This document shows, in pieces, positions 53,915 through 64,000 of a stretch of DNA of 64,000 nt. Under the pieces are notes generated by a model that saw only the letters and a program-made list of their open reading frames with translations, ran no database searches and was not told where the DNA came from. The stretch is taken from positions 31,502,314 through 31,566,313 of the forward strand of contig JABAKD010000025.1 of the NCBI GenBank assembly GCA_012845835.1. Reading direction: 5' to 3'. The stretch comes from Undaria pinnatifida. Its lineage: Eukaryota > Sar > Phaeophyceae > Laminariales > Alariaceae. The position numbers and the translations under genes are program-made. Numbering within the stretch: position 1 is the stretch's first letter; each line of letters opens with the position of its first letter.

Positions 53915-53992
53915 TCGCCCCGGTGTCGTATCAGGTTATCATCCTCGAGCCTGGTATAGGTCAGTTTCGTGAGTTCGAGCCCCGCCGAGTTC
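53915..53992 (+). repeat. tRNA-derived SINE head or tRNA relic
   Basis: GCCCCGGTGTCGTATCAGGTTATCATCCTCG resembles the 5' half of a tRNA with its A box, and GAGTTCGAGCCCCGCCG follows about 45 bases on as a B box. The two ends do not form a proper acceptor stem, and no clean anticodon arm or T stem can be drawn. This favours a SINE head over a working tRNA gene. I could not define the SINE tail. Confidence 0.5.
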
Positions 53993-54939
53993 ATACTCGT
54001 ATAAATTCGTTGGGACTTTTTCTTGTGTACAACTTGACTTTCAGAATGCGCAAGAGCGTGAGTTAGCAGCCGCCGATGAAAAATCGACGAGCAGTCGGAT
54101 TGCTGAACGCTATGCGCGATCAAAACTGAAGGCAAGAACCGCGGGAGAGAAAGGACAACACCTGTGATCACGGCTTGTCCAGAATCTGGAAAGTAGAAGT
54201 GTGAGAAAAAAAATACAAAGTGGGAAAAAATCATGGTTTCAGACTTAAACAGTGGCCCAGGTTATTTTTTGTGGTTACACCTCAAACACTGAGAACGAGT
54301 ATCATTGACGTCGGAATCCAATTTGCGGTATGGAAAATGAGTTTTTAGCGATACCAACTGCAGATAGATAATGATCGACGCCGTCGGAAGAAAAAATTTA
54401 CCCGAGTCGGCGAGGGAATTTTACAGTGCTAAAATCTTCTGTAATAAAACGAAGGTACTATGCATAGAGGGGGAACGGGAGAAGTGCCTTTTTAACCACC
54501 GATGGTCCAAGTTCTGTCCGGCGAGGGAGAACGGAGAAAACAGATTGCCGAGAAGGCACTAGATGGGAAGAGCGGATATGAACAATAATTAAATGCGTTG
54601 CACGTAAGATCTAAAATCCAGGGCGGAAATATGGGACCTTACACGCGATTCGATGATAGCTCTCGAGAGTTTGGTTGAGACAAGCCCACCCGCCGGCAAC
54701 ACGTTGTTCTTCGTTAGAGGACCTGGTTATGAATTACATCACGCGTACAGACCTAGAAATGGGTGATATGCGTTCGAGTTTTAAACGGCGAATAACGGTT
54801 TGATATTGTTTTAAGCCCATCGACCCGGTATTGTAGAAGTTACCCTCGAACTCTTCCAGAGTTGCTTCTGGAGTTTGAGTTCTACGGGGGTTGCGGGCCG
54901 AGGAATATTTTTGCAAAACGCTACCAGGGTAGACTATAT
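53993..54939. other. No recognised gene
   Basis: Mixed sequence. No convincing coding region, repeat partner or terminal repeat was seen. Confidence 0.4.
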
Positions 54940-55125
54940 CAGAAGAATCAACTGCCGAGGGCGCGCAGCAGCGTGGGTAGACGCAATTCGTTGCGAGCCG
55001 GCGACAAATGGAAGACCTGGGGTGTTCTGACGATATTTAAAGGGAACGCATCACCGTAGTGGTGGGGGGAAAGGGCGAGCGTGCGGAGTTTCCCCAGGTC
55101 TGAGTTATTTGTTGGGTGGGTGGAG
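54940..55125 (+). repeat. Dispersed repeat family K, copy
   Basis: GAATCAACTGCCGAG, GCAGCAGCGTGGGTAGACGCAATTCG and CCCCAGGTCTGAGTTATT follow the order seen at 13310-13480. Confidence 0.6.
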
Positions 55126-56689
55126 ACTTACATTGGCTGGGTATGGCGTTACTCGTCTATACTTGTAATGCTTTCTCTCCAGACGTGGGGTTCTTTCTGA
55201 CATTAGCATGATGTGTTGTCTTGGATTTTTTGTACAAATCGTCTCAATGAGATGATTGAAATGTCGTCGCTAGTTTGTATTGTTTGAAGTCAATTTCCCC
55301 GTGAGGCCTGTCTTTGAAGCGTCAGCACGGACACTGTTTGTGGTGGATTTGTATAGGGTAGGCACAGACACCTCTTGTGCCCACGGCATTGGGGTTGTTC
55401 GGTGGTATTTCGTAGACTTCGTACGGCTGCCGACTGAAGTGTAATTTTTACCTGTTGTATTCCAGCTATCAAGAGTTGGAATCGATCACGCACGCAACTG
55501 TTCGTACTCACAGAGGGCGCATTGATACACAACGTCATCAAAAGCAAAATGACTTGGGGTCTAGCAGCAGTAACTACATCGACTCAGACCCCTTGACATC
55601 CCGTGTGAGTGATGTTGTGTTGGTGAGGGTTGGTGAGGGTTGGTGAATGTTGGCGAGGGCGAGAAATAAAGTCTTCCCCGTTGGTCTTCGGTGTTCCGTT
55701 GGTCGCTGTTCTGTCACCAACGAGAAAATTGTAATTACCTGGCGCCGATAATGGGACAGGTGGAACGTTGTTACCACAATGTTTTACAGTAGTAGTCCCA
55801 CCCTAACATTCACGCGTTAACGTTTATACCGGACGCACGTGTGAACCCGTTGCCACAGCCACTAGACCAAATTGGTAGAGTCCTACTTGGAGTTTAATGA
55901 AACATGTGTTGGTCACTGATGAGGTGTTCAAGATGTAACATATCTTGTATGGTTTTGGTAGTATCAGCTGATCACGGTGAGAGCTCACGAACAGCTCACA
56001 CCTCACTCCAAAATTTAGTAAATAGTACTCTAGTCTATACACTTCAGTAAGAAGGAAGCGAAGATCTCTGCATCGTCACTGATCATAGTAGCTCATCATG
56101 CACGCATTTGCAGCAATCGTGACGAGGAAAGGAGATTACACAGCACTAGTCTAGTGTAGGACCTCAGCCATCGCCTGGTGCACACACTCGACACACGGCT
56201 CAAGCTTCTCGAAAGCATAGAGTTACGAGTAGATCACTCACATCAACTAATATTAACCTGTATTTTCAATGCCATACGATACCCTAGGCAGACGAGGGGG
56301 CGGTCGTTACGGTTGTTTTCGGCCACGTCAATGGAAAGTATTTGTGTGCGAAAAGCAAATATTCCTCATACAGTCTGTACGAGACAGATTATAAATTCAT
56401 ATTGAAATGGGGCTTCGCTGACGGCGTTCTAATCTGTTGTCAGAGATAGAGCGGAAGATTTCTGCAAAAATCATGAACCACAATAAATAAGCGAAAACAC
56501 GGTACTGTCCGATGCCAACGGCCCGAAAATATATGGTGTAGATATTCGTATTTTTTCACCTGCAACGCATTGTTGACAGCCTTCTTCAGTTTTCATTCGC
56601 CCCATTTCCGATGATTCTGGTATGATAGAATATGCGTCATTTTCGTGGGACGGCACATTTTATCATCCCAAGGTTGTCTATGCACTACA
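55126..56689. other. No recognised gene; short GGTTGGTGA repeat at 55620-55650
   Basis: The GGTTGGTGAGGGTTGGTGA stretch is a tiny minisatellite. The remainder has only short, unrecognised frames. Confidence 0.4.
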
Positions 56690-57940
56690 TATATCGCCTG
56701 ACAAACTTTACCAAACGAAGTAGCGTATGCTTAACAAAGGAGAGTCACCCTCGCGTTCAATAGTGGTGACATCGCATGCCCACGTCACCTGCCTTGGTGT
56801 AATTGTAAGATGTATCTCTGTCTTGGATTTGGCGACCTCAGAGCCCCACATCGGCACGGCAAAGAACATAGATAGGCGTAAAAAAGTATAAGTGAGACAA
56901 TAATAATGTGAAAAGGAGATACAGACAGATATGCTAAAATTTCGGTAAACCGCACTACCAACCTATTTCGTAGGGTTTTCCGTATACCGTCTGCATGATC
57001 GCCACCCAACCTATCCCAAGCGAAGTATGACTAACGAAGTGACGTAATTGAGCGCGTGTACACTAATCGTCCCTTTCAAAACATTAACGATTCGCATCTC
57101 TCCCTTTCGTTCTCAGTGGCGGTGACATTGCATGACCACATCACCTCGCCTGTTGTGTTTTGCAATATGTATTTCTTTCTTATAATAAGCGATGTCAGAA
57201 AATACTGGTATCTATATAATGGTACCTATTGATTATTGATTGAAATATTATATCTTTCGATCCATGTACAAAAACAATTTATGAAGCTTTTAACACGTTG
57301 GTTACTACACCTAGGAACTGGGTTGCATACTACATGTAACATCAAACCCGTTAGAAGAATAAACATCACCAGGCGGGTGATATAAAAGGGTGTCTTCTTG
57401 CTGCAGCCGTCAGATTCGTCCCCTTCAAGGGTTTATAGTTTCGGCGCACATGATGAAATGCTCGCCCACCCACCCCCCTTCCCCCCTCGATCTCTCTTGT
57501 TCAAACGCCCCACCTGAAATCAAAATCTGCCAGCGTAGTAAACACTACCAGCCAGCTGATAGCATCTCATTATTCATCTAGCGATCCATGCCGTAGCTCC
57601 AACTTTTCTCCGCGTCCCCCCCCCCCCCCCCCCCCCCCTTCCCTTTTGCCCAGTTCGTTCAAACGCCCCACTAACAATCGGAATCGGCCAGAGTAATAAA
57701 CACTTCTAAGCAATTGATATATTACCTTTCTAGCCATTCACGACGTAGCTTTTATTCATCCCCCCTCCCCCTCCAACGCCGCCTCTTTTCTCGCCATCCG
57801 CACCATCGCCTAGACCCAGCACCGCGCGTTTAGCAAGCCACCACATATATGATTATTACGCGCGATCGGAAGATCACACACAATATCGCGAACCTCAGTG
57901 TCGACCAAATCCTTGATCTCGTAGCTGGAGTGTAATTCAA
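56690..57940 (+). repeat. ~1.25-kb direct duplicate, copy 2
   Basis: Partner of 33960-35205, same orientation, about 22.7 kb downstream. After it, similarity to the 35.58-36.35 kb region continues from 58021, whereas copy 1 has the 35229-35570 foldback arm in between. Confidence 0.85.
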
Positions 57941-58020
57941 TATTACGTGTCACCTATTGCAAACCCCTCCCACCCCCCCCCCCCCCCTCCCGGCCTTTCG
58001 TTTTTTTTCTTTTTACTCGC

Positions 58021-58735
58021 CTCCTCTTGCTCAAACGCCCCACCTAATATCGAAACCCGCCAGAGTAGTAAACACTTCCACGCCCTGGATATCGCCTCGT
58101 TTTCGTTTTAGAGCCGTCCATGCCGCTGCTGCAATTTCCACCCACCCCCGCCCCCAGCGCCCCCTCCTTCCCCACCACCCGCACCATCGCCTAGACCTAG
58201 CACCACGCGTATAGCAAACCCCTACATATATGCGACCAGAAACCCTCACACCTCGCCCCCCCCCCCCCCCCTCCCCGCCCAATCCCCCCCCCCTCCCCCA
58301 CAAAAGATACTTTTAGTTTCCAGGCACAAATTGAGATGCCCCACAAGTCGATTTTTCCCCTGTATCCCCTCCCGCCCGCCGTTTGATCAAAATCAGCCCC
58401 CCACGTCCTTGAAACCTCCGGCCTCCCCTCAACGAATATTCGACTTGCAGGATGCACTTGATAAACTGATGCATTTCCTGGTACAGCTGTCAGATTTTGT
58501 TCCCCTCAGAAACGGGTTTTATAGTTTCCGCGCACAGACTGTCTAACATCACCCTGTTGACCCTGATAGCTACACTGTAGTTGCAAGGGGAGTCGCCGAC
58601 CTATTTCTTTAAATGAGGACACACAACCCGTAATACGCGCGATCGGAGTATCACACACACAGCTTGCAAAGATGAGTTTCGACAAAATATTCGATCTCAC
58701 AGGTAGGTCGAGTGTATTTTATTTTTTAAAATATA
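58021..58735 (-). mobile_element. Foldback family copy with one arm
   Basis: It starts CAAACGCCCCACCTAATATCG, shared with 35590. After C-rich spacers it has the right-hand arm (GATAAACTGATGCATTTCC, CCCCTCAGAAACGGGTTTTATAG, GTAGTTGCAAGGGGAGTCGC, ATACGCGCGATCGGAGTATC, CAGCTTGCAAAGATGAGTTT, ATTCGATCTCACAG). No opposing arm is adjacent. Confidence 0.75.
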
Positions 58736-61682
58736 GATACGCTTCGTTCAGTCCCTGCGCAGCCATAATCAGTTTTTTTTTTTTTTTTTCCTCCGGCGGA
58801 TGGGGAAAAAGAAAGCTCTAGCTCGCCACAATTTCACGTATTTTGGTACGCGTCGCTCGGTCGTGTGTCGATTTAACTCAGTTGCTTTCGCAGTCCAACG
58901 CCAGCTGGCGCGCCCTTTGGGTCCCATCGTAGGTATAGCGTCAGCTGTCCCTATCAGTGGTCTTCGTTACAACCCCGGCAGCGCCAGCTACCGGTGTATT
59001 CGGATGCGTGTGTATGTCGACCCGGCTTGTTCCCTGAGGGTCAGTTTTGGTGGAGATAGCCACTCGGAATGTCATCTTTTTGGGTAGTATGGGACATGCG
59101 TAAGCTCACCCACTAACAAAACCCCTGGCCATGGGAGATCAGTCATTTTCACTCCTCATAGTAGTGAAAGGGCAATCTGTGATCAGCCGAGTTACGTCCA
59201 TCGGCTTCAGTTGATATTTCATTTTTCCATACCCTCGTTGGTTTCGTCCTGCCGATGTCATCGAGTATTGGAAGGCCACTACCGCGCTGCTCTGTAGAAG
59301 TGCTCAAAGCAATTGCTGATGTACCAGCATTCTTGTGTTGCGAGGAAAATCAGCAATACCTAGTACAAAGCAGGACTTGGGCAGCCACAGCAGTACGATG
59401 CTGTGTGCAAGTGAGTAACGATCTCGACTGTGTGGTGGACGCCACAATGAAATCCCAATGTGCCAGCTTCATCTGCGCCGAGTTCACTCATTCTAATTGA
59501 GTGTGATTCCTGGCACATGATCATGTAAGGATGTATTCGTATCATTTATGTGACTCCGCCCGCCATAGCTGACAAATCTATTTACATCAATCATAAACGT
59601 TCAATACCACGTGTGGCATTCGCAGTAAAACATAATGTGCTCGCAACATACCTGGCAATGCATAGCGACACAGTCCCAAATGTGGTCACCATAAACATGA
59701 CCGTTTCTCTTCTTGGCGGGGGCCACTATATGAAGGCGGTTTTATCGCGGAGATTGAGGACGTGAGGAACCTCGTGTGACATTTATTTTTACCACAAGCC
59801 TTTGTACTAATTTTCGTTCAAATTCTGGTACTACTGGAAAGTACGCGTCCCTTGAAAATATTGGATAATATAGGCGCTGGGCGCTGGTATCTCTTGCCAT
59901 TAGAGTATGTATTGCTGCGGCAGACTGAAGTACCACGGACCTGACGAGGACACTGGTGGTCAGGGCGAAGTTGTGATCCCAGCCCATCGCTGGGCTGGTG
60001 AATGGGATCCCGCCGGAGACGCCCCGGGAGGGCCCCACTGGAGGCACCTCGCCGAAGGCACGTTTGGTTAGGCGTTAGACTATGGCTTTAGCTAAAAAGT
60101 AAGTTGTCCTTGGACCATGGTTCGAAGAGGATTTTGGTGGCGAGTTGACGAACCAAATGTAAAAAGAGAAAAATCGCGGGAAGCACAGTAGCGTGCGGAA
60201 GTACGGCACACGCAGTGCAGCACGCAGCCTAGCTACCGAAAAAAAGGCGATACCCGGGGTTAAAAGAACGCTTGAAGTGCGCATAAAAAACTAATTGCTA
60301 CAGTTTTCAAAGTTACATGCTCAAGTGTATGTAAATATTCACGTACACCCATCCAGATTGTTGCAAACTTTGAGTCAACTGACTCCGAATCTCTGCCGAA
60401 AAAAACTGAGAGGCAACACGTCTGGATATATCGAGTAGATATCATAGGTTTCTTGAGCCTTGCGCTGAATGCAGCACACACGCATACCACGTTTTTAGTC
60501 GGGCGGCCCAGTTGTTCACACGCGTGGACAAAGGATCGTAGGCTCCTACCTGCATCACAGAACACCACTAAAACACAACAGTGTAATATAAAATCAAACT
60601 AACCCTACCTACATGAAGCGCGAAACGTTAAGCAAGTAAACCATAATGTTTTCCTCTCCCCTCCTGCATAGCTGTTTTGCGTGCTCTCTCTGCTCAAACA
60701 CCATGATGTTCGATGGGGGCCCTAATTGTTGTATTAGCTGTAACTGTGGGACGTACGCGAATTATCAAAAGCACTTGCACCCTGGCAGCACGCTCAGCTG
60801 TATTACTGCCAGTACATACTGGACCACGACCCAGCCCTGGAAATTATACGTGGACTAATCCCTGACGAAAAAACAGTCATATGGTGAGAATCTTGAAATG
60901 TTTCGATGGTAAATGGTTCCCAGCAGGGAGCGGCAAACAGTCACTGTCAATGATTGTCTGCCGGCACACAAGCTTCTGTCGACCCCCCCCTCAAAAAACA
61001 AAATACACGTACAGCAGGAACGGAGACAGTACTCACTTTTCTCGTTTTCCTTCCCGTGTACTTGTACATTTCTATTTTCTCTTTGGTAGCCTTGGGTGCT
61101 ATAGAGGTGCTTTTTTCTGTCTGAACAGAGCCGTCCAAGACACGGTGAGTCGAGCAAAACCAGGCAACAACACTCCCAACCCTTTACTAGTTACGCTCAG
61201 ATCCCTGTTTTGGTGCTGTCGCGACTCCCGCTGAGTGGTGTCGTCTGCTTTGGTGCTGTGGTGTTGGTTGATACACTTTTTTGTCGGGCTGTGCACTGGC
61301 TCAGTGTTTGCTGGAATTAGAAATCTACCGATTAACCCTGGCCAGTATATGCGCAGATAGATTTTATGTGACGTACGTCCGATAAACACCCCAAAAAATT
61401 CGGGTTTGGAACTGGCTCACAGTGTTAATTGACGGTAGTAATATACTTGCAATATTTTTTCACCAATTGGTCCTGCCAGTATGTTCGCCAGTAGTTGTTA
61501 TCAGACGTGCGTTCAATAAAGACGCTACGTTATAGTACGGAAACCGAAACAAATTATCGAATACAGGTGTGTTACTGTACCTTTACAGCCCCCCCCACCC
61601 TTCCCTCTCCTCTCTCTCTCTCCCCCTGTGACAGTTGTCCTGTCGTCCTCTTTGTCCATACATGTACGTATATTATATGGAG
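58736..61682. other. No recognised gene
   Basis: About 2.9 kb with short open frames on both strands. 60646-60858 gives a 70-residue Cys-rich peptide that I cannot match to anything. A small hairpin (CCCAGCCCATCGCTGGGCTGG) lies near 59978. I see no domain, long repeat or terminal repeat. Confidence 0.4.
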
Positions 61683-61683
61683 T

Positions 61684-61795
61684 AGAGGTGTCACCCGACG
61701 AGTACTCGTGCTAAACGGGTACCCGGTTGAATCTGACAAAAAATACCCGGGTACCCGTCTAACAACCGGGTACCCGGGTACCCGGCACATTATTA
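61684..61795. repeat. GGTACCCG palindrome cluster
   Basis: Contains AACGGGTACCCGGTT, ATACCCGGGTACCCGT and ACCGGGTACCCGGGTACCCGG: repeated self-complementary CGGGTACCCG units within ~85 bp, next to GAGGTGTCACCCGACGAG. The density of CGGGT recalls the ends of the hAT-like element at 22.25-23.93 kb, but the motif and surroundings differ. Confidence 0.75.
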
Positions 61796-61867
61796 TCATC
61801 ATATTTGGCCCTCAACGTTGCAACTGATGGACTCTAAGGGTTGTTGTACGGCGTTCGGCATAACATC

Positions 61868-61980
61868 CCTGTGGTATAATGGTTTTCATACAACATACCA
61901 CCAAAACGACAGACTACGCGCCGCACAAACATCTTACCATTAAATATATATATGTTTGCGGGTTCGAAGAACATGCGGGT
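61868..61980 (+). repeat. tRNA-like sequence (possible SINE head)
   Basis: TGTGGTATAATGG is a reasonable A box and GCGGGTTCGAAGA a B box, but they are about 90 bases apart with a TA run between. It is not a functional tRNA gene. Confidence 0.35.
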
Positions 61981-62094
61981 CAAACATTATTATAAAAATT
62001 AAACATTATATAACAAGGCATAAGGGCAACATAAATTCGCCCCGCGCGCTGAACCTTTTACTCCGGTCTTTGATGTATTCATTTTCGTACTTAC

Positions 62095-62440
62095 TTGGTA
62101 TTATTTTTTTGAATGAAAATACACTCCAGCTGTGAGGTCGAATACTTTGTCCAAACTCATCTTTGCAAGCTGTGTGTGATACTCCGATCGCGCGTATTAC
62201 GGGTTGTGTGTCCTCATTAAGGATATAGGTCGGCGACTCCCCTTGCAACTAGTGTGTAGTTATCAGGGTCAACAGGATGATTTTAGTCAGTCTGTGCGCG
62301 GAAAAAATGAAACCCGTTTCTGAGGGGGACAAAGTCCGACAGCTGTCGAGGGAAAGTATCCGTTTATCGAGTTAATCGTAAGGGGAGAGCTGAGTTTTGA
62401 AGGACGTGGGGGCCTGGTTTTGATCAAAAGCAAGCGGGGT
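62095..62440 (+). mobile_element. Foldback family copy, left arm
   Basis: Starts GAAAATACACTCCAGCTGTGAG, then AACTCATCTTTGCAAGCTGTG, CGCGCGTATTACGGGTTGTG, GGTCGGCGACTCCCCTTGCAACTA and ACCCGTTTCTGAGGGGGACA. The segment after it (TTTTGAAGGACGTGGGGGCCTGG) continues the family's inner sequence into a long G run (62451-62470 and 62586-62602) where the minus-strand LINE end begins. Confidence 0.75.
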
Positions 62441-62635
62441 TGGACGGGGGGGAACGGGGGGGGGGGGGGGGAGACTTAAGGGGGGGCGGACGGGCGGGCA
62501 ACTTGTGCGTGGAAGCTATCATTCCTTCAAGGGGATAAATCTGACTGTTTTGGAAAAGAAAAAGATTATGTGCACCAGTATATCATAGGGGAGGGGGGGG
62601 GGGGTGGGGCAGGGGGGGCGCGGGTGTGTGTGTGT

Positions 62636-64000
62636 GTGTGTGTTCTTCACATTAAACCGTTCTTCTACTCGTCGACATCCAGCACACCCAGTGTCCGTAC
62701 TGATTCTTCACCCTAGAAAGATCAGCTCTGTGGTCACAAGCTACGACACAGAGATAATGCATCGTAATGCATTCGACAACGCAATGTCATGCCCTAGTAC
62801 TGGGTACGACAGGCACAACATACATACGTCAGCAACAGAAATACATTGGAAGAGAGAAATACGAAATAAACAAAAACAAAAACAAAAACAAAAAACAAAA
62901 ACAAAATAAGAAAACAAAATAAGAAAACAAATAAAAACAAGGATAAAAATAAAACAAAAAATGAAACAAACAAAATGAAGGGGAAATCGAAGAAACAACC
63001 CAGCCGGAAAGGAGAGCCAAAGCTCGGAAAAGAAACATAATAAAATGAAATAAAATAAAGTAAAGTAAAACCAAAATAAGATACTCCGAACACGAGCCAA
63101 AAACCTGGACACGGAAGGAGGGAACAAAGGGGCAAAAAATACCCCAGAAAAAGACGAAAAGTGCTACGAGTACCTACTAGTCGGCCTGGTACCTTGCTAC
63201 CCTGTCTGCCATCTCCTTCCTGCCTTCGTCCACCGCGGTCTCCCTTCTATTCCTCCTGTTGCCCCCCCTGCCCCCATTCCCTTGGACGGCTTTCCTTCTA
63301 CTCCTCCTGTTTCCCCCCCTCCCCCCTTTGTGTTCTTCTCATTAAGCCAAAATACCTGAGCAAAAAACTTGGTATCCAGCTGCACTGAATCTCGTGTTGC
63401 CGGGCCGTCGAGTTTCCTGCAGGCCAACGAAGTCACAGCCGAGTTGCTGGCCTATCGCCAGTACACGCTCGTCATGCCCATACCCGTTCTTCCCCTTTAC
63501 GGCCAGGGTACGCACGTTGTAGGTCGCTACCGCCACAAGTGCCGCCTTCCGTCTCTTACGAGTCTCGCGTGCTGCTTTCTCAGCCAGCCGACGAGAGGCT
63601 CGTCCCCTCCTCCGTTTCTGTTTCTGTTGTTTCTTTTTTCTCTCTATTAATGTGATGATTGTGGCTCTCCGTTTCGTAGCCCGGTTCGCGCCTTGGTTTA
63701 CGCTGGCTGGGTGCAGCCGTCCCAGCCAACGCCGACACTCCCATCCTTCCTGTCGTGCATGCGTACCCACGCGGTGGCCAGCCTCTCCACTCCCCAAGCT
63801 GCCCACGCTGCGCTCTCTGCTGTGGTGATGTACCCGTACTGCCCCGGGGATGAACTCCTCGGCGTCGGGGTTAAAAAGAAAACCCATCACCACCACCCCG
63901 CGCGGTCCTTAGAGTGAGCAGTTCACTAGCCAGACCGCGCAAGGTTCCCTCTCTACCCAGCCCGAGGCTCGATGCCCGTGTGACTGCCGCTAGACCGCTG
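62636..64000 (-). mobile_element. RTE-like LINE copy lacking its middle, possibly from a spliced RNA
   Basis: On the minus strand, 64000-63357 is the 5' part including the N-terminal endonuclease region. 63355-62636 is the second C-terminal tail and 3' untranslated region, nearly identical to 51535-52283 and ending in a GT/AC-repeat tail. The junction is CTCAG|GTATTTTGG. The interval missing relative to the plus-strand copy is 47947-51534. The 5' end extends beyond the window. Confidence 0.85.
63342..63896 (-). pseudogene. LINE endonuclease N-terminal part, fused to 3' sequence
   Basis: From the ATG at 63896 the frame includes a basic, Lys/Arg-rich segment (RKKKQQKQKRRRGRAS), then the start of an exonuclease-endonuclease-phosphatase domain: VATYNVRTLAV with the active-site Asn, and FVGLQETRRPG with the catalytic Glu. 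It reaches GYQVFCSG at the junction and then four residues of unrelated frame before a stop at 63342-63344. The plus-strand copy begins in the same CSG codons and supplies the remainder of the domain. This ORF would make only a truncated endonuclease, so it is not functional. Confidence 0.85.

Noticed and set aside
53915-53992. Functional tRNA gene
   Set aside because: A and B boxes are present but acceptor and T stems do not pair.
60646-60858. Cys-rich 70-residue peptide gene
   Set aside because: No recognisable family, no conserved copy in the window, and such short frames are expected by chance.

Overview
This is a stretch of nuclear DNA from a eukaryote, built almost wholly of transposable elements and simple or tandem repeats. 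I found no convincing intact host gene, no rRNA and no functional tRNA gene. The mix of elements (Ty1/copia, chromodomain-bearing Ty3/gypsy, a tyrosine-recombinase DIRS-order element, an RTE-like LINE, hAT, PIF/Harbinger, tRNA-derived SINE-like units), abundant CAG/CTG triplet microsatellites, long C/G runs and a short CCCTAA array suggest a protist or alga. A stramenopile such as a brown alga is my best guess, held weakly and from general resemblance only.

Layout. 1-0.39 kb: C-terminal scrap of a LINE reverse transcriptase. 0.45-6.72 kb: a complete but broken Ty1/copia element with two ~410-bp LTRs. 6.8-13.5 kb: dispersed and tandem repeats without recognisable genes. 14.40-15.40 kb: a ~1-kb block of interlocking short palindromes with an interstitial telomere-like tract, bounded by a short inverted repeat. 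16.3-22.25 kb: a degenerate DIRS-order (tyrosine recombinase) retrotransposon on the minus strand between ~235-bp direct repeats. 22.25-23.93 kb: a non-autonomous hAT-like element with terminal CGGGT repeats. 24.5-25.4 kb: a PIF/Harbinger transposase pseudogene. 26.3-31.4 kb: a 5'-truncated Ty3/gypsy element with integrase, chromodomain-like and Tudor-like regions and a 3' LTR; a related solo LTR lies at 41.0-42.0 kb. 31.5-41 kb: minisatellites, a foldback family, a segmental duplicate and a SINE-like cluster. 43.9-46.7 kb: a foldback repeat interrupted by a 1,778-bp hAT derivative with a perfect 8-bp target duplication. 47.9-52.3 kb: an RTE-like LINE with a long open frame, nested in another foldback repeat. 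52.4-62.6 kb: degenerate repeats. 62.6-64 kb: a minus-strand LINE copy in which the N-terminal endonuclease region is joined directly to the 3' end.

How the pieces relate. The most informative comparison is between the two LINE copies. The minus-strand copy lacks exactly the interval 47947-51534 of the plus-strand copy. That interval begins GT, ends AG and has a strong polypyrimidine tract before the AG, so the minus-strand copy looks like the retrotransposed product of a spliced LINE RNA. The foldback family at 35.2, 36.3, 44.7, 46.6, 47.7/52.3, 58.7 and 62.1 kb has acted as a landing site: one copy carries the hAT insertion and another the LINE. Except for the LINE at 47.9-52.3 kb, every protein-coding element is visibly dead, through frameshifts, stops or loss of catalytic residues.

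All similarities were judged by reading the sequence. Percent identities, database matches and exact repeat ends were not computed.
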